This document shows positions 26,766 to 35,898 of a stretch of 64,000 nt of DNA, piece after piece. The number at the start of each line of letters is the position of its first letter. The first letter of the stretch is position 1. The notes beneath the pieces are model-generated. The model ran no database searches and had not been told where the DNA came from. It saw only the letters and a program-made list of their open reading frames with translations. The DNA is taken from NCBI RefSeq assembly GCF_034808145.1, contig NZ_JAXHGM010000002.1, positions 310,001-374,000 on the forward strand. The letters are read 5' to 3'. The stretch is from Halorubellus sp034808145 (GTDB lineage Archaea > Halobacteriota > Halobacteria > Halobacteriales > Natrialbaceae). Made by a program: the position numbers and the translations under genes.

Positions 26766-27773
26766 ATGCACGACGAACACGTCAAGGAAGGGAAAGCCAT
26801 CCAGCGAGAGACGGGGAAGACCTTCCATATCGCGACGCGATTGCTCCCCGAACGCATCAGGCACCCGACGTACGTCCTCTACGGGTTCTTCCGTATCGCG
26901 GACGAGGTCGTCGACGACCCGGACGGGTTGTCGCGCGAGGAGCAGTCCCGACGCCTCGAGGAGCTGCGCGCGCAAGCGCTCGGCGAGGAACCCGCGGACG
27001 ACCCCGTGCTGGAGGCGTTCGCGGAACTGTGCGAGACGTACGAGATCGACGACGCGTGGGTGAACGAGTTCGTGGACGCGATGGCGACGGACATCGACAC
27101 GGACCGCTACGAGACGTACGCCGACCTCGAGGACTACATGCGCGGGTCGGCGGCCGCGGTCGGCGTGATGATGACGGACATCATGCACCTCGACGAGGAG
27201 GCCTACGAGCAGGCGTTACCGCACGCCATCAAGCTCGGCGAGGCGTTCCAGCTGTCGAACTTCGTGCGGGACGTCCACGAGGACGTCGTGGAGCGCGACC
27301 GCGTGTACCTCCCGGAAGCGACGCTGGAACGGTGCGGTGCGGACGTCGCGGACGTGAAGGACCTCGAGTTCACGCCGGAGATCCAGGACGCCATCGCGGC
27401 GGAGACCGCTCGCGCCGACGAGCTGTACCGGGAGGGCGTCGCCGGCATCCGGTACCTCCCGGAGGACTGCCAGCTTGCGGTCCTCCTGGCGGCGGTCCTG
27501 TACGCGGAGCATCACCGCGTCGTCCGCAAGCGCGACTACGACACCGTCACCGTCGACGTGGACCTGCCGACGTGGCGGAAGCTCTGGTGCCTGGTGCGGA
27601 CGCGCTGGCACTGGCAGTGGAACAAGGACCCGGAGGCGGTGTTCCGGCGCGTGTCCGCGGTGCCGTACGACGACCGGCACGCCGACGACCACCACGAGGA
27701 GGGCGCGAGCGGGTCGGACCACGACGGGCGCGGCGCGCTCGGGCGCGTTCGCGGTTGGCTGCCGTCCTGGTAG
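26766..27773 (+). CDS. crtB: phytoene synthase
   Basis: Condenses two geranylgeranyl diphosphates to phytoene, first step of bacterioruberin synthesis. The product is 335 residues from ATG 26766. First Asp-rich motif DEVVDDP is at 46-52; the second, NFVRDVHEDVVERDRVYLP, at 165-183. Both bind the diphosphates through Mg. The frame is open further upstream, but that part is a Thr/Arg-rich non-conserved leader. The last 35 residues are His/Gly/Ser-rich. It is convergent with the cruF-lyeJ-crtD set, 82 bases apart. Confidence 0.95.
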   Translation: MHDEHVKEGKAIQRETGKTFHIATRLLPERIRHPTYVLYGFFRIADEVVDDPDGLSREEQSRRLEELRAQALGEEPADDPVLEAFAELCETYEIDDAWVNEFVDAMATDIDTDRYETYADLEDYMRGSAAAVGVMMTDIMHLDEEAYEQALPHAIKLGEAFQLSNFVRDVHEDVVERDRVYLPEATLERCGADVADVKDLEFTPEIQDAIAAETARADELYREGVAGIRYLPEDCQLAVLLAAVLYAEHHRVVRKRDYDTVTVDVDLPTWRKLWCLVRTRWHWQWNKDPEAVFRRVSAVPYDDRHADDHHEEGASGSDHDGRGALGRVRGWLPSW

Positions 27774-27855
27774 CGTCACGGACCGCCCCGTCGAGCTATA
27801 CGGGCTTGTTCATGCGGACGACTGGAATAAATGAGTCCTCGGATTGCCCGGGGCG

Positions 27856-28776
27856 TCAGCGGCGGACGGCGCGGACGAGCGCGCTGTCACCGACGGCGAA
27901 GTCGAAGCGATCTGTAGTCAGTAAGCCGACGCCGAGCGCGGCGGCGACCGCGACGGGTACCCAGTTCCCGTAGAGGGCGTTGATGCCGCCCCAGAGCAGG
28001 ACGAAGCTCACGAGGTCGTCGAGCATGAACTCGCACTCGCGCAACCTGTCCTTGAGCCCGGTGCGGTCCAGGCCCTGGTCGAACGCGAGGACGGCGACGG
28101 TCGCGGACAGCACCCAGCCGCCGTAGTTCGACCACGGGACGCCGTAGTACTCGCAGGAGGCGGTGGCGGCGCAGTCGTACGCCCAGAAGTTGACGGCGAC
28201 GGCGCCGGGGTCGAGGACGAGGTCGGTCGCGAGGACGGCGGCGACGGTCGCGGCGAGCCGGACGGCGGTGTTGTCGGCGCGGTCGCCGAGCAGTAAGAGT
28301 GTGAGGAGGTAGGCGTTCAGGACGAGCGGGAAGAAGAACACGGGGAGGGCGACGGGGATGACGTCGGCGAGCATCGGGCCGAGCGGGACGGTGTACTCGA
28401 ACGCGCCGTACGGCCAGCCCGTGGTCGTGCCGACGTACTCGATGCCGTACGCGTACGCGGTGAGGAGTGCGAGCGCGACGCCGGCCTTCCTGTCGACGAG
28501 CGGCGCGACGCCGGCGACGAGCGGGAGCCGCATCACGAGGACGCCGAACAGCACGAACAGGGGGTTGTACGCGAGGAACGAGAGGGGGTCGGGGTACCAG
28601 CCTTCGGCGCTCGCGACGAGCGATATCGCGCCGACGAGCGGGAAGACGACCGCGATGGTGAACCGGTGCTCGCGGACGAGTTCGTCGAGGCGCGCCTGCA
28701 CGCGCTCGCGACCGGAGGGGACGGTCGTCGCATCGGCCACCGACTGCGACGCCGACGGCGAGTCCTCAGACGCCAT
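27856..28776 (-). CDS. cruF: bisanhydrobacterioruberin hydratase
   Basis: Last step to bacterioruberin: adds water to the C45/C50 ends. 306 residues with about eight membrane helices. A soluble Ser/Gln-rich N-terminus of about 35 residues is followed by the carotenoid-hydratase core, including YAYGIEYVGTTTGWPYGAFEYT and the NFWAYDCAATASCEYYGVPWSNYGGW stretch near 195-225 (two cysteines). The gene overlaps lyeJ by 11 bases. Order crtD-lyeJ-cruF is the same as in Haloarcula japonica, where the functions were shown. Confidence 0.93.
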   Translation of the reverse strand: MASEDSPSASQSVADATTVPSGRERVQARLDELVREHRFTIAVVFPLVGAISLVASAEGWYPDPLSFLAYNPLFVLFGVLVMRLPLVAGVAPLVDRKAGVALALLTAYAYGIEYVGTTTGWPYGAFEYTVPLGPMLADVIPVALPVFFFPLVLNAYLLTLLLLGDRADNTAVRLAATVAAVLATDLVLDPGAVAVNFWAYDCAATASCEYYGVPWSNYGGWVLSATVAVLAFDQGLDRTGLKDRLRECEFMLDDLVSFVLLWGGINALYGNWVPVAVAAALGVGLLTTDRFDFAVGDSALVRAVRR

Positions 28777-29644
28777 TCGTGAGCCTCCAGAGCGCGCCGA
28801 GCGTCAGGACGATCCCGATCACGGTGTTCAGGTACGGGAACCACCAGTACGCGCGGTCGACCGCGATCTTCGACCGGGAGACCCACGCGACGAAGACCGG
28901 GTAGACGGCGAGGGCGACGCCGAGGCGGTAGTCGACGGCGGCGAACGCGACCGCGGCGGCGGTCCAGACCGCGAAGCAGTACGCGTACGTCTGGGACTCG
29001 CCCAGCCACGTCGCCGTGGTGTCGATGCCCGCCGCGCGGTCCGGTTCGATGTCCGGGATGGCGCTGAACGTGTGCATCGCCATCGTCCACAGCCATGCGC
29101 CGGCGAGCGCGAGCACCGGTGGGTGCTGCCCGGCGACGGCGGCGTACGCGGCCGCGCCCGGGAGGACGTAGAGGCCGTTCGAGAGCGAGTCCAGCAGCGG
29201 CGTCGTCTTGAACCGCAGCGGCGGGGCGCTGTACTCGGTCGCGAGCGCGGCGTACGCCCCGAGGTACGGCCACGCGAGTGCGGGCGTCGTCGCGGCGACC
29301 GGGACGAGCGCCAGTCCCGAGGCGGTGACGACCGCGACCACCCACGCGTCGCCCGAGAACCGCGCTTCGCGGCCCTCCTTCTTCGGGTTCGACGCGTCGA
29401 CGTCCCGGTCGAAGACGTCGTTGATCCCGTAGAGGTAGACGTTCGCGGGGACGAGGAAGTACGCGAACAGCACGAGCGCGACCGGCGCGAACAGCTCGGG
29501 GACCGAGCGGGCACCGTACGCGACGCCGACGACGACCGGGCCGGCGAGGTAGAACCAGAACCGCGGTCGCGAGAGCGTCAGGAGGTACGCGAGCCCCTCG
29601 AAGACGGCGGTCGTCGTCGACTCGTGGGTCCCCTCGGTCGTCAT
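28766..29644 (-). CDS. lyeJ: lycopene elongase/hydratase, UbiA prenyltransferase family
   Basis: Adds C5 units to lycopene to make the C50 skeleton. 292 residues with about nine membrane helices. The first Asp-rich motif is GINDVFDRDVDASNPKK; the second, SAIPDIEPDRAAG, lies in the second half. The start is ATG 29644, which overlaps the crtD stop (ATGA); the frame continues upstream but inside crtD. Second gene of the bacterioruberin operon. Confidence 0.94.
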   Translation of the reverse strand: MTTEGTHESTTTAVFEGLAYLLTLSRPRFWFYLAGPVVVGVAYGARSVPELFAPVALVLFAYFLVPANVYLYGINDVFDRDVDASNPKKEGREARFSGDAWVVAVVTASGLALVPVAATTPALAWPYLGAYAALATEYSAPPLRFKTTPLLDSLSNGLYVLPGAAAYAAVAGQHPPVLALAGAWLWTMAMHTFSAIPDIEPDRAAGIDTTATWLGESQTYAYCFAVWTAAAVAFAAVDYRLGVALAVYPVFVAWVSRSKIAVDRAYWWFPYLNTVIGIVLTLGALWRLTNGV

Positions 29645-31146
29645 TCCTGGCGTACGCGTTCGAGGCCGGCGTCCTCGCGGACGGCGTCCGCGGTCAGTTC
29701 CCCGCTGATGAGGCACATCGGGACGCCGATACCGGGCGTCGTGTACCCGCCGGTGTAGTAGAGGCCGTCGACCGACTCGGAGCGACGCGACGGCCGGAAG
29801 AGCGCGGTCTGCTTGAGGGTGTGCGCGAGCCCGAGCGCCGACCCCTCGTAGGCGTTGTACCGCTCGGCGAAGTCGCTCACGGTGAACGTCTCCTCGACGA
29901 CCATGCGGTCCCGGAGGTCCGTGCCGGTGTGCTCGGCGATGTCGTCGAGCACGACCTCGCGGTACTGCTCGCGCATCTCATCGGTGTCGTCGAGCCCGGG
30001 CGCGATGGGGACGAGCACGAACAGGTTCGAGTGGCCCTCGGGGGCCACCGAGTCGTCCGTCTCGCTGGGGACGCAGAGGTAGTACGCCGGGTTCTCGGGC
30101 CACGCCGGGTCCTCGAATATCTCGTCGAAGTGCTCCTCCCAGTCCGTCGGCAGTACGAGCGTGTGATGCTCGAGCTCGTCCACGTCGCCCTCGACGCCCA
30201 TGTACATGAGGAACGCCGACGGCGCGTACGTCCGCGAGTCCCAGTAGTCGGCGTCGTAGTGGCGCTTCCCCTCGTCGAGCAGTTCGAGTTCGGTGTGCGC
30301 GTAGTCCGCGTCGCTCACGACGACGTCCGGGAAGAACGTCTCGCCGGGCTCGGTCGTGACCTTGAACCCGCCGCGCCGACCCATGATCTCCTCGACGGGC
30401 GTCCCGGTGACGTACTCGACGCCGAGCTCCTCGCCGAGCGCGGCCATCCCGTCGACGACGCCGCCGACGCCGTTCTCCGGGTACCAGACGCCGAGGTTGA
30501 AGTCGACGTGACTCATCAGGTTGTACAGCGCGGGCGTGTTCTTCGGGGAGCCGCCGAGGAACACGAGCGTGTACTGCATGATCTGCTGGAGCTTCGGGTG
30601 GTCGAAGTACTTCTCGACGTGGTCCTGCATCGACCCGAGCATCGTCAGCCCGCGCGCCTGCTTCGCGACGTCGGGGTCGAGGAAGTCCCCGATGGTCGCG
30701 CGGTCCTCGTACACGAAGTGCTCCATGCCGACCTCGTAGTTCTCCTCGCTCTGTTCGAGGTAGCGTTCGAGCGCCTCGCCGGCGCCTTCCTCGTAGGACT
30801 CGAACACCTCCTTCGACCGTTCGAGGTCGGGGGTAATGTCGACGCGGTCGCCGTCCTTGAAGAAGACCCGGTAGTGCGGGTCGAGGTGTTCGAGGCCGTA
30901 GTAGTCGGTGGGCGTGCGGTCGAAGTGCCCGAAGAACCGCTCGAAGACGTCCGGCATCAGGTACCACGACGGTCCCATGTCGAACCGGAAGCCGTCGCGT
31001 TCGAGGACCGACGCGCGGCCACCGAGGCCGTCGTTCTTCTCGACGACGGTGACGTCCGCGCCGGCGTCGGCGAGGTAGCACGCTGTCGACAAGCCACCGA
31101 ATCCGCCGCCGACGGCGAGGACCGAGGTTCCGGAGAGTCCGTTCAT
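29641..31146 (-). CDS. crtD: carotenoid 3,4-desaturase (CrtI family)
   Basis: FAD-dependent desaturase, 501 residues. The dinucleotide motif is VGGGFGGLSTACYLADAGADVTVVEK (about 12-37), and the C-terminal family motif is GLYYTGGYTTPGIGVPMCLISGE. From gene order with lyeJ and cruF it most likely makes the 3,4 double bonds of bacterioruberin; whether it also desaturates phytoene cannot be excluded. TATA-like TATTTAAG at 31171. First of three overlapping genes. Confidence 0.93.
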   Translation of the reverse strand: MNGLSGTSVLAVGGGFGGLSTACYLADAGADVTVVEKNDGLGGRASVLERDGFRFDMGPSWYLMPDVFERFFGHFDRTPTDYYGLEHLDPHYRVFFKDGDRVDITPDLERSKEVFESYEEGAGEALERYLEQSEENYEVGMEHFVYEDRATIGDFLDPDVAKQARGLTMLGSMQDHVEKYFDHPKLQQIMQYTLVFLGGSPKNTPALYNLMSHVDFNLGVWYPENGVGGVVDGMAALGEELGVEYVTGTPVEEIMGRRGGFKVTTEPGETFFPDVVVSDADYAHTELELLDEGKRHYDADYWDSRTYAPSAFLMYMGVEGDVDELEHHTLVLPTDWEEHFDEIFEDPAWPENPAYYLCVPSETDDSVAPEGHSNLFVLVPIAPGLDDTDEMREQYREVVLDDIAEHTGTDLRDRMVVEETFTVSDFAERYNAYEGSALGLAHTLKQTALFRPSRRSESVDGLYYTGGYTTPGIGVPMCLISGELTADAVREDAGLERVRQE

Positions 31147-31170
31147 GACTGGACGTAGTAGCGAGACGAC

Positions 31171-31178
31171 CTTAAATA
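31171..31178 (-). promoter_or_regulatory. TATA box of the bacterioruberin operon
   Basis: TATTTAAG on the minus strand, centred 29 bases before the crtD ATG at 31146, a leaderless-type spacing. Confidence 0.6.
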
Positions 31179-31306
31179 GCGGCCACGACTCGGTAGGTGT
31201 GCGAACCGCGAGCACGCGATGGCACGCGGTAGCCGTGGGTCGACGACACGGTGGCTGCGGACTCGGCGGTCGGGTACCGGGCGCAATCGGGTGGCGAACT
31301 CGGCGG

Positions 31307-32491
31307 TCAGGTGCCGGACGCGACCCGTGGCGTGGGGTCGTCCTCGTCGACGGAGTCCGGCCCTGGTCGCTCGCGTTCGTCGGGAGCGTCGACGTCCGCC
31401 GCTGTTGTCGCCGTCCGGAACTCGAAGCGCGCGCCGCCGTCGACGGCCTCGACGACGTCGACCGTCCAATCGTACGTGTCCGCGACCTCGGCGACGATGG
31501 CGAGCCCGAGGCCGGTGCCGTCGTCGTTCGAGTACCCGCGTTCGAACACCGCGTCGCGTTCGCAGCCGGGGATGCCGGGGCCGTCGTCCGCGATGGCGAA
31601 CCCTGGGTCGTCGTCGAGACAGGTGACGCGGATCGTCGGGTCGGGGCCGGCGTGCTCGGCGGCGTTCCGATAGCAGTTCTCGAACACCTGTCGGAGGTCG
31701 CTGCGTTCCGCTTCGACGGTGCAGTCGACGTCGACGACGACCTCGCCGTCGCCGATGTCGACTGTCTCGTGGGCGTCGGTGGCGACGCCGGCGACGTCGA
31801 GCTCGGTGACGGCGTCGGGGTCGCGTTCCATGCGGGCGAGCGCGAGCACCTGGTCGACGAGCGTCTCGATCCGGGCGTGACACGCGTTCACGTTGTCGAG
31901 GTGGTCGAGGTTCCCCGTCTCGGCGGCGAGTTCGACGTAGCCGCGGGCGACCGCGAGCGGGTTCCGGAGGTCGTGGCCGAGGATGCTCGCGAACTCGTCG
32001 AGGCGCTCGTTCTGCTCGCGGAGTTCGGCGTTCGTCTCGCGGAGTTCGGCGTTGAGTTCGCGGAGGCGTTCGGTCTGTCGGCGCTGCCGGAGGTAGAAGT
32101 GCGTCGGGACGACGCCGAACCAGGCGCCGATGGCGGCGATGCCGTAGCCGACGTGGAACGCGTCAGCGACCCCGCCGAACGGTTGGTCGATGCCGGCGTA
32201 GAAGGCGGCGACGAGGGCGAGGTAGCTGACGGCGGTGACGACGCCGACGGCGGCGACGCGACGACAGTGCGTCGGCGTCTCGGTTCGGGCGAGGTGGACG
32301 CCGAACGCGGTGAGGGCGACGAACGCGAGGACGGAGACGACGAACGTCGACGCGAAGAGGTCCGCGACGACGCTGGCGAGGTGAGCGGTGCTGGTCGCGG
32401 CGTGGACGACGACGGCGGCCAGCCCGGCGAGTCCGAGCGCGACGACGCCGTATCTCTCCCCCTTCGCCTGCTCCCCCCGGGACACGAACAT
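31307..32491 (-). CDS. membrane histidine kinase
   Basis: 394 residues. Four hydrophobic helices occupy about 15-130, then a coiled-coil linker with repeated RETNAELREQN-type heptads (138-168). The H-box is ILGHDLRNPL with phospho-acceptor H173; N-box ENCYRNAAEH, G1 DDGPGIP and G2 GTGLGLAI are complete. The sensing part is membrane-embedded, so it may respond to a membrane, redox or light signal. ATG 32491 is chosen over TTG 32494. The C-terminus has about 30 acidic/Pro residues. No response regulator adjoins; the HalX regulator at 34970 is the nearest. Confidence 0.9.
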   Translation of the reverse strand: MFVSRGEQAKGERYGVVALGLAGLAAVVVHAATSTAHLASVVADLFASTFVVSVLAFVALTAFGVHLARTETPTHCRRVAAVGVVTAVSYLALVAAFYAGIDQPFGGVADAFHVGYGIAAIGAWFGVVPTHFYLRQRRQTERLRELNAELRETNAELREQNERLDEFASILGHDLRNPLAVARGYVELAAETGNLDHLDNVNACHARIETLVDQVLALARMERDPDAVTELDVAGVATDAHETVDIGDGEVVVDVDCTVEAERSDLRQVFENCYRNAAEHAGPDPTIRVTCLDDDPGFAIADDGPGIPGCERDAVFERGYSNDDGTGLGLAIVAEVADTYDWTVDVVEAVDGGARFEFRTATTAADVDAPDERERPGPDSVDEDDPTPRVASGT

Positions 32492-32664
32492 CAATTGAAT
32501 ACATATCGGTAAATCACCGTGGCATGATAAAACAGGCCACTAGCCGGGGCGCGAACGGGAATCGGGCCGTCGACGGTCGGGCGAGAAGCGCCGCGTCGAC
32601 CGCCCGGTTCCGGGTCGGTACCGCGACCGGTGGTTTCCTATCGACCGTCCCCGTAGGCGGTGGT

Positions 32665-33363
32665 ATGCACGGGACGACGGCGGTCGTGACGGGTGCGACG
32701 AGCGGTATCGGACGAGCGGTCGCCACGGCGTTCGCCGAGGCGGGCGCGTCGGTCGCCATCTGCGGTCGGGACGCGTCGGCGGTCGGCGAACTCGTGAACG
32801 ACCTGGAGGCGGCCGGTGACGGCGAGGTCACCGGGTTGCGCGCGGACGTCCGCGACGAGTTCGACGTGGAGCGGCTCGTCGAGACGGCGTCGCGGACCGG
32901 GCCGGCGGGCATCGACGTCGTGGTCGCGAACGCGGGGGTCTTCCACGGGACTCCCGGGGAGGCGTCCATCGCGGAGACGTCCTACACGGCGTTCGACGAG
33001 GCGTTCCGGACGAACGTCCGCGGGGCGTTCGCGACGTTCAAGGAGTCGCTCCCGCACCTGAACGAGGGTGCGCGCCTCCTGCTGCCCACGGGGTCCGTGG
33101 CGCGGGACGCGAAGCCCGGCCTGGGCGGGTACGCGCCGTCGAAGGCCGGCGCGGAGGCGGTCGTCCGCCAGTTCGCCGCGGACACCGGGTTCGTCGCGGG
33201 CTGCGTCGACCCGGGGAAGGTCGACACCGACCTGTCCGGCCCGGGCGGTCGCGAGCCGGGCGACGTGGCGGGGATGTTCGTGTGGGCGGCGACCGAGTGC
33301 GACGCCGACGACCTCGACGGCGAGGTCGTCGACCTGAAGGCCTGGAAGCGCGCGACGCGCTGA
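32665..33363 (+). CDS. short-chain dehydrogenase/reductase
   Basis: 232-residue Rossmann oxidoreductase. Cofactor motif TGATSGIG at 9-16, then NAG near 92, and the catalytic Y156xxxK160 in YAPSKAGAEAVVRQF; the serine is in LLLPTGSV. ATG 32665 was chosen; the upstream open frame begins with an Arg/Ser-rich, non-conserved segment. The substrate is not inferable. It is one gene upstream of the ZIP transporter in the same direction, 84 bases apart, but the transporter has its own promoter. Confidence 0.87.
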   Translation: MHGTTAVVTGATSGIGRAVATAFAEAGASVAICGRDASAVGELVNDLEAAGDGEVTGLRADVRDEFDVERLVETASRTGPAGIDVVVANAGVFHGTPGEASIAETSYTAFDEAFRTNVRGAFATFKESLPHLNEGARLLLPTGSVARDAKPGLGGYAPSKAGAEAVVRQFAADTGFVAGCVDPGKVDTDLSGPGGREPGDVAGMFVWAATECDADDLDGEVVDLKAWKRATR

Positions 33364-33414
33364 GTTCGACGCGCGGGAACGAGCTCGCTTGGGGCGGATG
33401 CGCGACCGATGGGG

Positions 33415-33420
33415 TTATTA
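33415..33420 (+). promoter_or_regulatory. TATA-like box of the ZIP transporter gene
   Basis: TTATTA lies about 30 bases before ATG 33448, in the context GGGGTTATTAACG. The next possible start upstream (ATG 33409) would be inside the promoter, so it is not used. Confidence 0.6.
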
Positions 33421-33429
33421 ACGAACGTC

Positions 33430-33448
33430 TTCGTGTTGTTAACACGAA
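33430..33448 (+). promoter_or_regulatory. palindromic operator at the transcript start of the ZIP gene
   Basis: TTCGTGTT, GTT, AACACGAA form 8-bp inverted arms around a 3-base centre; the last base is the A of the start codon. A dimer bound here would block the leaderless transcript start. Likely the site of a metal-responsive repressor (DtxR/SirR type would be one guess), but the regulator is not identified in this window. Confidence 0.6.
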
Positions 33449-34317
33449 TGGTTACTAACTCGGATTCTCGGATTAACAACCTCGCTGGCGTGCCGACGGT
33501 CGGCGTCCTCGCCGTCGTCGCGTTCCTCGCACTCACCGCGTGGGCCGGGACCGTCGCACTCGACGGCCGCGAGGAGCTCTGGAAGGTCGTCGGCATCGCC
33601 TGGACCGCGTTCGCCGCCATGGCCGTCGCCATCCCGCTCGGCGCACGCGCCGACGGCAGCCACGCCCACGGCCTCGTCTGGGCGTACGGCCTCGCCGCCG
33701 GCGCCATGGTCACCAGCGCCGCCGTCTTCCTCCTCCCGCAGGCCTTCGGCCTCCACCCGCGCTGGGGCGGGTTCGGCGTCGCCAGCGGCATCGTCCTCGG
33801 ATTCGGCGCCCACACCGTCGGCCACCGCCTCACCCACGAGACCAGCTTCGACCACACCAGCCTCGAGATATCCGCGCACGCCCTCGCCGCCGGCACCATC
33901 ATCGGTATCGTCTACGGGAACATGCCCACGCTCGGCGCGTTCCTCGGCGTCGCCATCGTCTCACACAAGGGCCCAGCCGGCTACGCCGCCGCACGCCGAC
34001 TCGCGAGCGACGGCGGCAACCCCTGGGTGCTCCTGCTCCCCGCCGCCGGCGTCGGCCTCACCGCCATCCCCGCGTCCATCGTCGCCCTCCCACCCGACCC
34101 CGTCCTGAACGCGCTCGTGTTCGGGTTCGCCGCCGGCGTCTTCCTCCACGTCGCCATGGACTTCCTCCCCACCTGCGAAATCGGCGGAGACGTCTACGAC
34201 GTCGCACACACCACCGACCACGCACACGAACTCCTCGACGCCCTCCGCCTCCACGCCGTCGCATCGACGCTCCTCGGCGGCGGCGTCGTCTTCGTCGCCT
34301 GGTCCCTCGTCGCCTGA
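33448..34317 (+). CDS. ZIP-family metal transporter
   Basis: 289 residues with about eight membrane helices, most likely importing zinc or another divalent cation. The family motif is in the helices FGAHTVGHRLTHETSF (His-rich loop) and IVSHKGPAGYAA; the C-terminal helix has AAGVFLHVAMDFLPTCEIGG. The start ATG 33448 is backed by TATA at 33415 and by a palindrome ending exactly at the start codon. Ends 22 bases before the stop of the convergent YkgJ gene. Confidence 0.88.
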   Translation: MVTNSDSRINNLAGVPTVGVLAVVAFLALTAWAGTVALDGREELWKVVGIAWTAFAAMAVAIPLGARADGSHAHGLVWAYGLAAGAMVTSAAVFLLPQAFGLHPRWGGFGVASGIVLGFGAHTVGHRLTHETSFDHTSLEISAHALAAGTIIGIVYGNMPTLGAFLGVAIVSHKGPAGYAAARRLASDGGNPWVLLLPAAGVGLTAIPASIVALPPDPVLNALVFGFAAGVFLHVAMDFLPTCEIGGDVYDVAHTTDHAHELLDALRLHAVASTLLGGGVVFVAWSLVA

Positions 34318-34339
34318 CGCGGCCCCGCGGAGAGTTCGC

Positions 34340-34846
34340 TTACAGCTCGCGGTCGCTCGACGGATCGTCGAGCTCCCAGAGGACCTCCGGGAGGAACGCG
34401 TCCAGGTTGTCGACGACCTTCCGCTCGCTCACGTTCATGCCCTCGCAGTGTTCCCACGCCGACTCGCGGACGTCCACGTGGATGTCGCCGTCCTCGACGC
34501 TCACCGCGAGCGGATACACCGAGCACCGCGTCGGCTTCCAGTCGTGCTCGGCGTGCAGCTCGCAGAGGCCGTCGTCGCGCAGGAACACGCACGCCTCGCC
34601 GTCGTCGCCGACGTGCTCGTCGCGGTCCTTCGACTCCTTCTTCACGAAGTCCTCGCCGCGGAACTGCGTCGTGTTGTCGAGGCTCGCTCGCTCCGCGAGC
34701 TCGTAGAAATCCCGCTCGTAGAGGAGGACGCCGTGCGTACAGCACCACGTGCACTCGTCGACGCACTCGAAGGTCAACTCGGGGTCGAACTCCACGACCG
34801 CCTCCCGACCGGGATGCACTTCGACGCGACGAGAGCCCGTACTCAT
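34340..34846 (-). CDS. YkgJ-family cysteine-cluster protein
   Basis: 168 residues. Cysteines are clustered in CVDECTWCCTHG near 28-39, then CVF, CELH and CSVYPLAV, the pattern of the YkgJ/UPF0153 family, which probably holds a metal or an Fe-S cluster. The C-terminus has a further conserved cysteine, in HCEG. Function unknown; roles in metal handling or RNA modification are speculated for the family. Start ATG 34846; the open frame continuing upstream to about 35236 lies within the regulator region and is not used. Confidence 0.85.
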   Translation of the reverse strand: MSTGSRRVEVHPGREAVVEFDPELTFECVDECTWCCTHGVLLYERDFYELAERASLDNTTQFRGEDFVKKESKDRDEHVGDDGEACVFLRDDGLCELHAEHDWKPTRCSVYPLAVSVEDGDIHVDVRESAWEHCEGMNVSERKVVDNLDAFLPEVLWELDDPSSDREL

Positions 34847-34969
34847 CGCCTCTACCGACGCCGCGCGCGCCCAAGTGTCCTTCCCTTCCGGGCGCACCAA
34901 ACAAATTAGGACGCAGGCATGAGAGGCCGGAGCTAGACAGCTAGCACAAGCGCACGCTGCGCCGCCACC

Positions 34970-35587
34970 ATGTCTCGAACACACTCCCTCCCGATGGACG
35001 CGACCGTCGACCTCGCGTCGACGGACGCAACCGTCCTCGTCGTCGACGACGACGAGGCCCTCGCGGACACGTACGCGCTCTGGCTCCGCGAGCACGTCGA
35101 CGTCCACGTCGCGTACTCGGGGAGCGACGCGCTCGACGTCCTCGCCGCCGAACCGGTCGACGTCGTCCTCCTCGACCGCCGGATGCCGTCGATGTCCGGC
35201 GACGCCGTGCTCGCCGAGATGCGGTCTCGCGGCCACGACCAGCGCGTGTCGATGGTCACCGCCGTCGAACCGACGCTCGACGTCGTCGAGATGGCGTTCG
35301 ACGACTACCTCGTGAAACCGGTCGGCCGCGACCCACTCGAATCGACCGTCGAATCACTGCTCGCGCTCGCCGAACACGAACCCGCGTTCCGCGAGCACTT
35401 CTCGCTCCAGTCCAAGCTCGCGGTCCTCCAGGCCGGCCCCGAGTACCGCGCGCAGGACGACCCCGAGGACCTCGACGCCCTCCGCGAGCGCGTCGCAACG
35501 GCCCGCGAGCGCGCGCTCGGCTCCCTCGACGACGTCCGCTGCGACGACCACGTCGACGGTACCGGCTGCGTCACCGACATCGGGTGA
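34970..35587 (+). CDS. response regulator with HalX domain
   Basis: 205 residues. Receiver domain 20-130: acidic pocket D26-D27, phosphorylation site D69 (VVLLDRRMPS), T97 and K116. A HalX domain follows (REHFSLQSKLAVLQAGPEYRAQ, about 143-165). HalX has no known DNA-binding motif, so output may be protein contact. No kinase is adjacent; the membrane kinase at 31307 is 2.5 kb away. A shorter start at ATG 34994 is possible; 34970 is preferred. The last 15 residues contain two cysteines. Confidence 0.92.
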   Translation: MSRTHSLPMDATVDLASTDATVLVVDDDEALADTYALWLREHVDVHVAYSGSDALDVLAAEPVDVVLLDRRMPSMSGDAVLAEMRSRGHDQRVSMVTAVEPTLDVVEMAFDDYLVKPVGRDPLESTVESLLALAEHEPAFREHFSLQSKLAVLQAGPEYRAQDDPEDLDALRERVATARERALGSLDDVRCDDHVDGTGCVTDIG

Positions 35588-35896
35588 GGACCCGCACCCG
35601 ACCGCGCTCTCCCGTCACTCCGTCCACTCTCCGAGCGGGCCTCACCTGCCTTCGGAGCGCCCTTCGCCATCCTCCCAGAGACCCTCACCTAACTTCTGAG
35701 GGTTCACCACTACCTTTGGTCGTGCCCAAGCAGGCGATGGCTCGCGGGGCGACGTCGAACCGGCCCGCGGCCGATTCCCCCCCTTGGCGCCGGTGGCCGC
35801 TCCCGACTCTCCCCCCCACGCACGGGCCACCGACGTCCTCTCCCGTTCCACCCCCACCTTCGCACCGTCGGGTTCGCAAGCGACCGCGTTCGGTCG
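35588..35896. other. intergenic region between the HalX regulator and ppc
   Basis: 309 bases between convergent genes. It holds a 7-bp stem at 35682-35704 (ACCCTCA...TGAGGGT, 9-base loop) and, against the ppc stop, a stem at 35879-35898. The C-rich stretches around 35780-35860 give open frames of low complexity (Pro/Arg) that I do not regard as genes. Confidence 0.7.
35682..35704. terminator. hairpin downstream of the HalX regulator
   Basis: ACCCTCA and TGAGGGT pair over a 9-base loop, 95 bases after the regulator stop. No T-run follows. Possible transcript end for either side. Confidence 0.35.
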
Positions 35897-35898
35897 CT
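35879..35898 (-). terminator. hairpin at the ppc stop codon
   Basis: AGCGACCG, CGTT loop, CGGTCGCT: a perfect 8-bp stem that overlaps the TAG stop of ppc at 35897. It may mark the 3' end of that transcript; no clear T-run follows on the minus strand. Confidence 0.45.

Noticed and set aside
33409..33447. ZIP transporter start at ATG 33409
   Set aside because: That ATG is upstream of and overlaps the TATA box and palindrome; ATG 33448 fits the leaderless pattern and the membrane topology.
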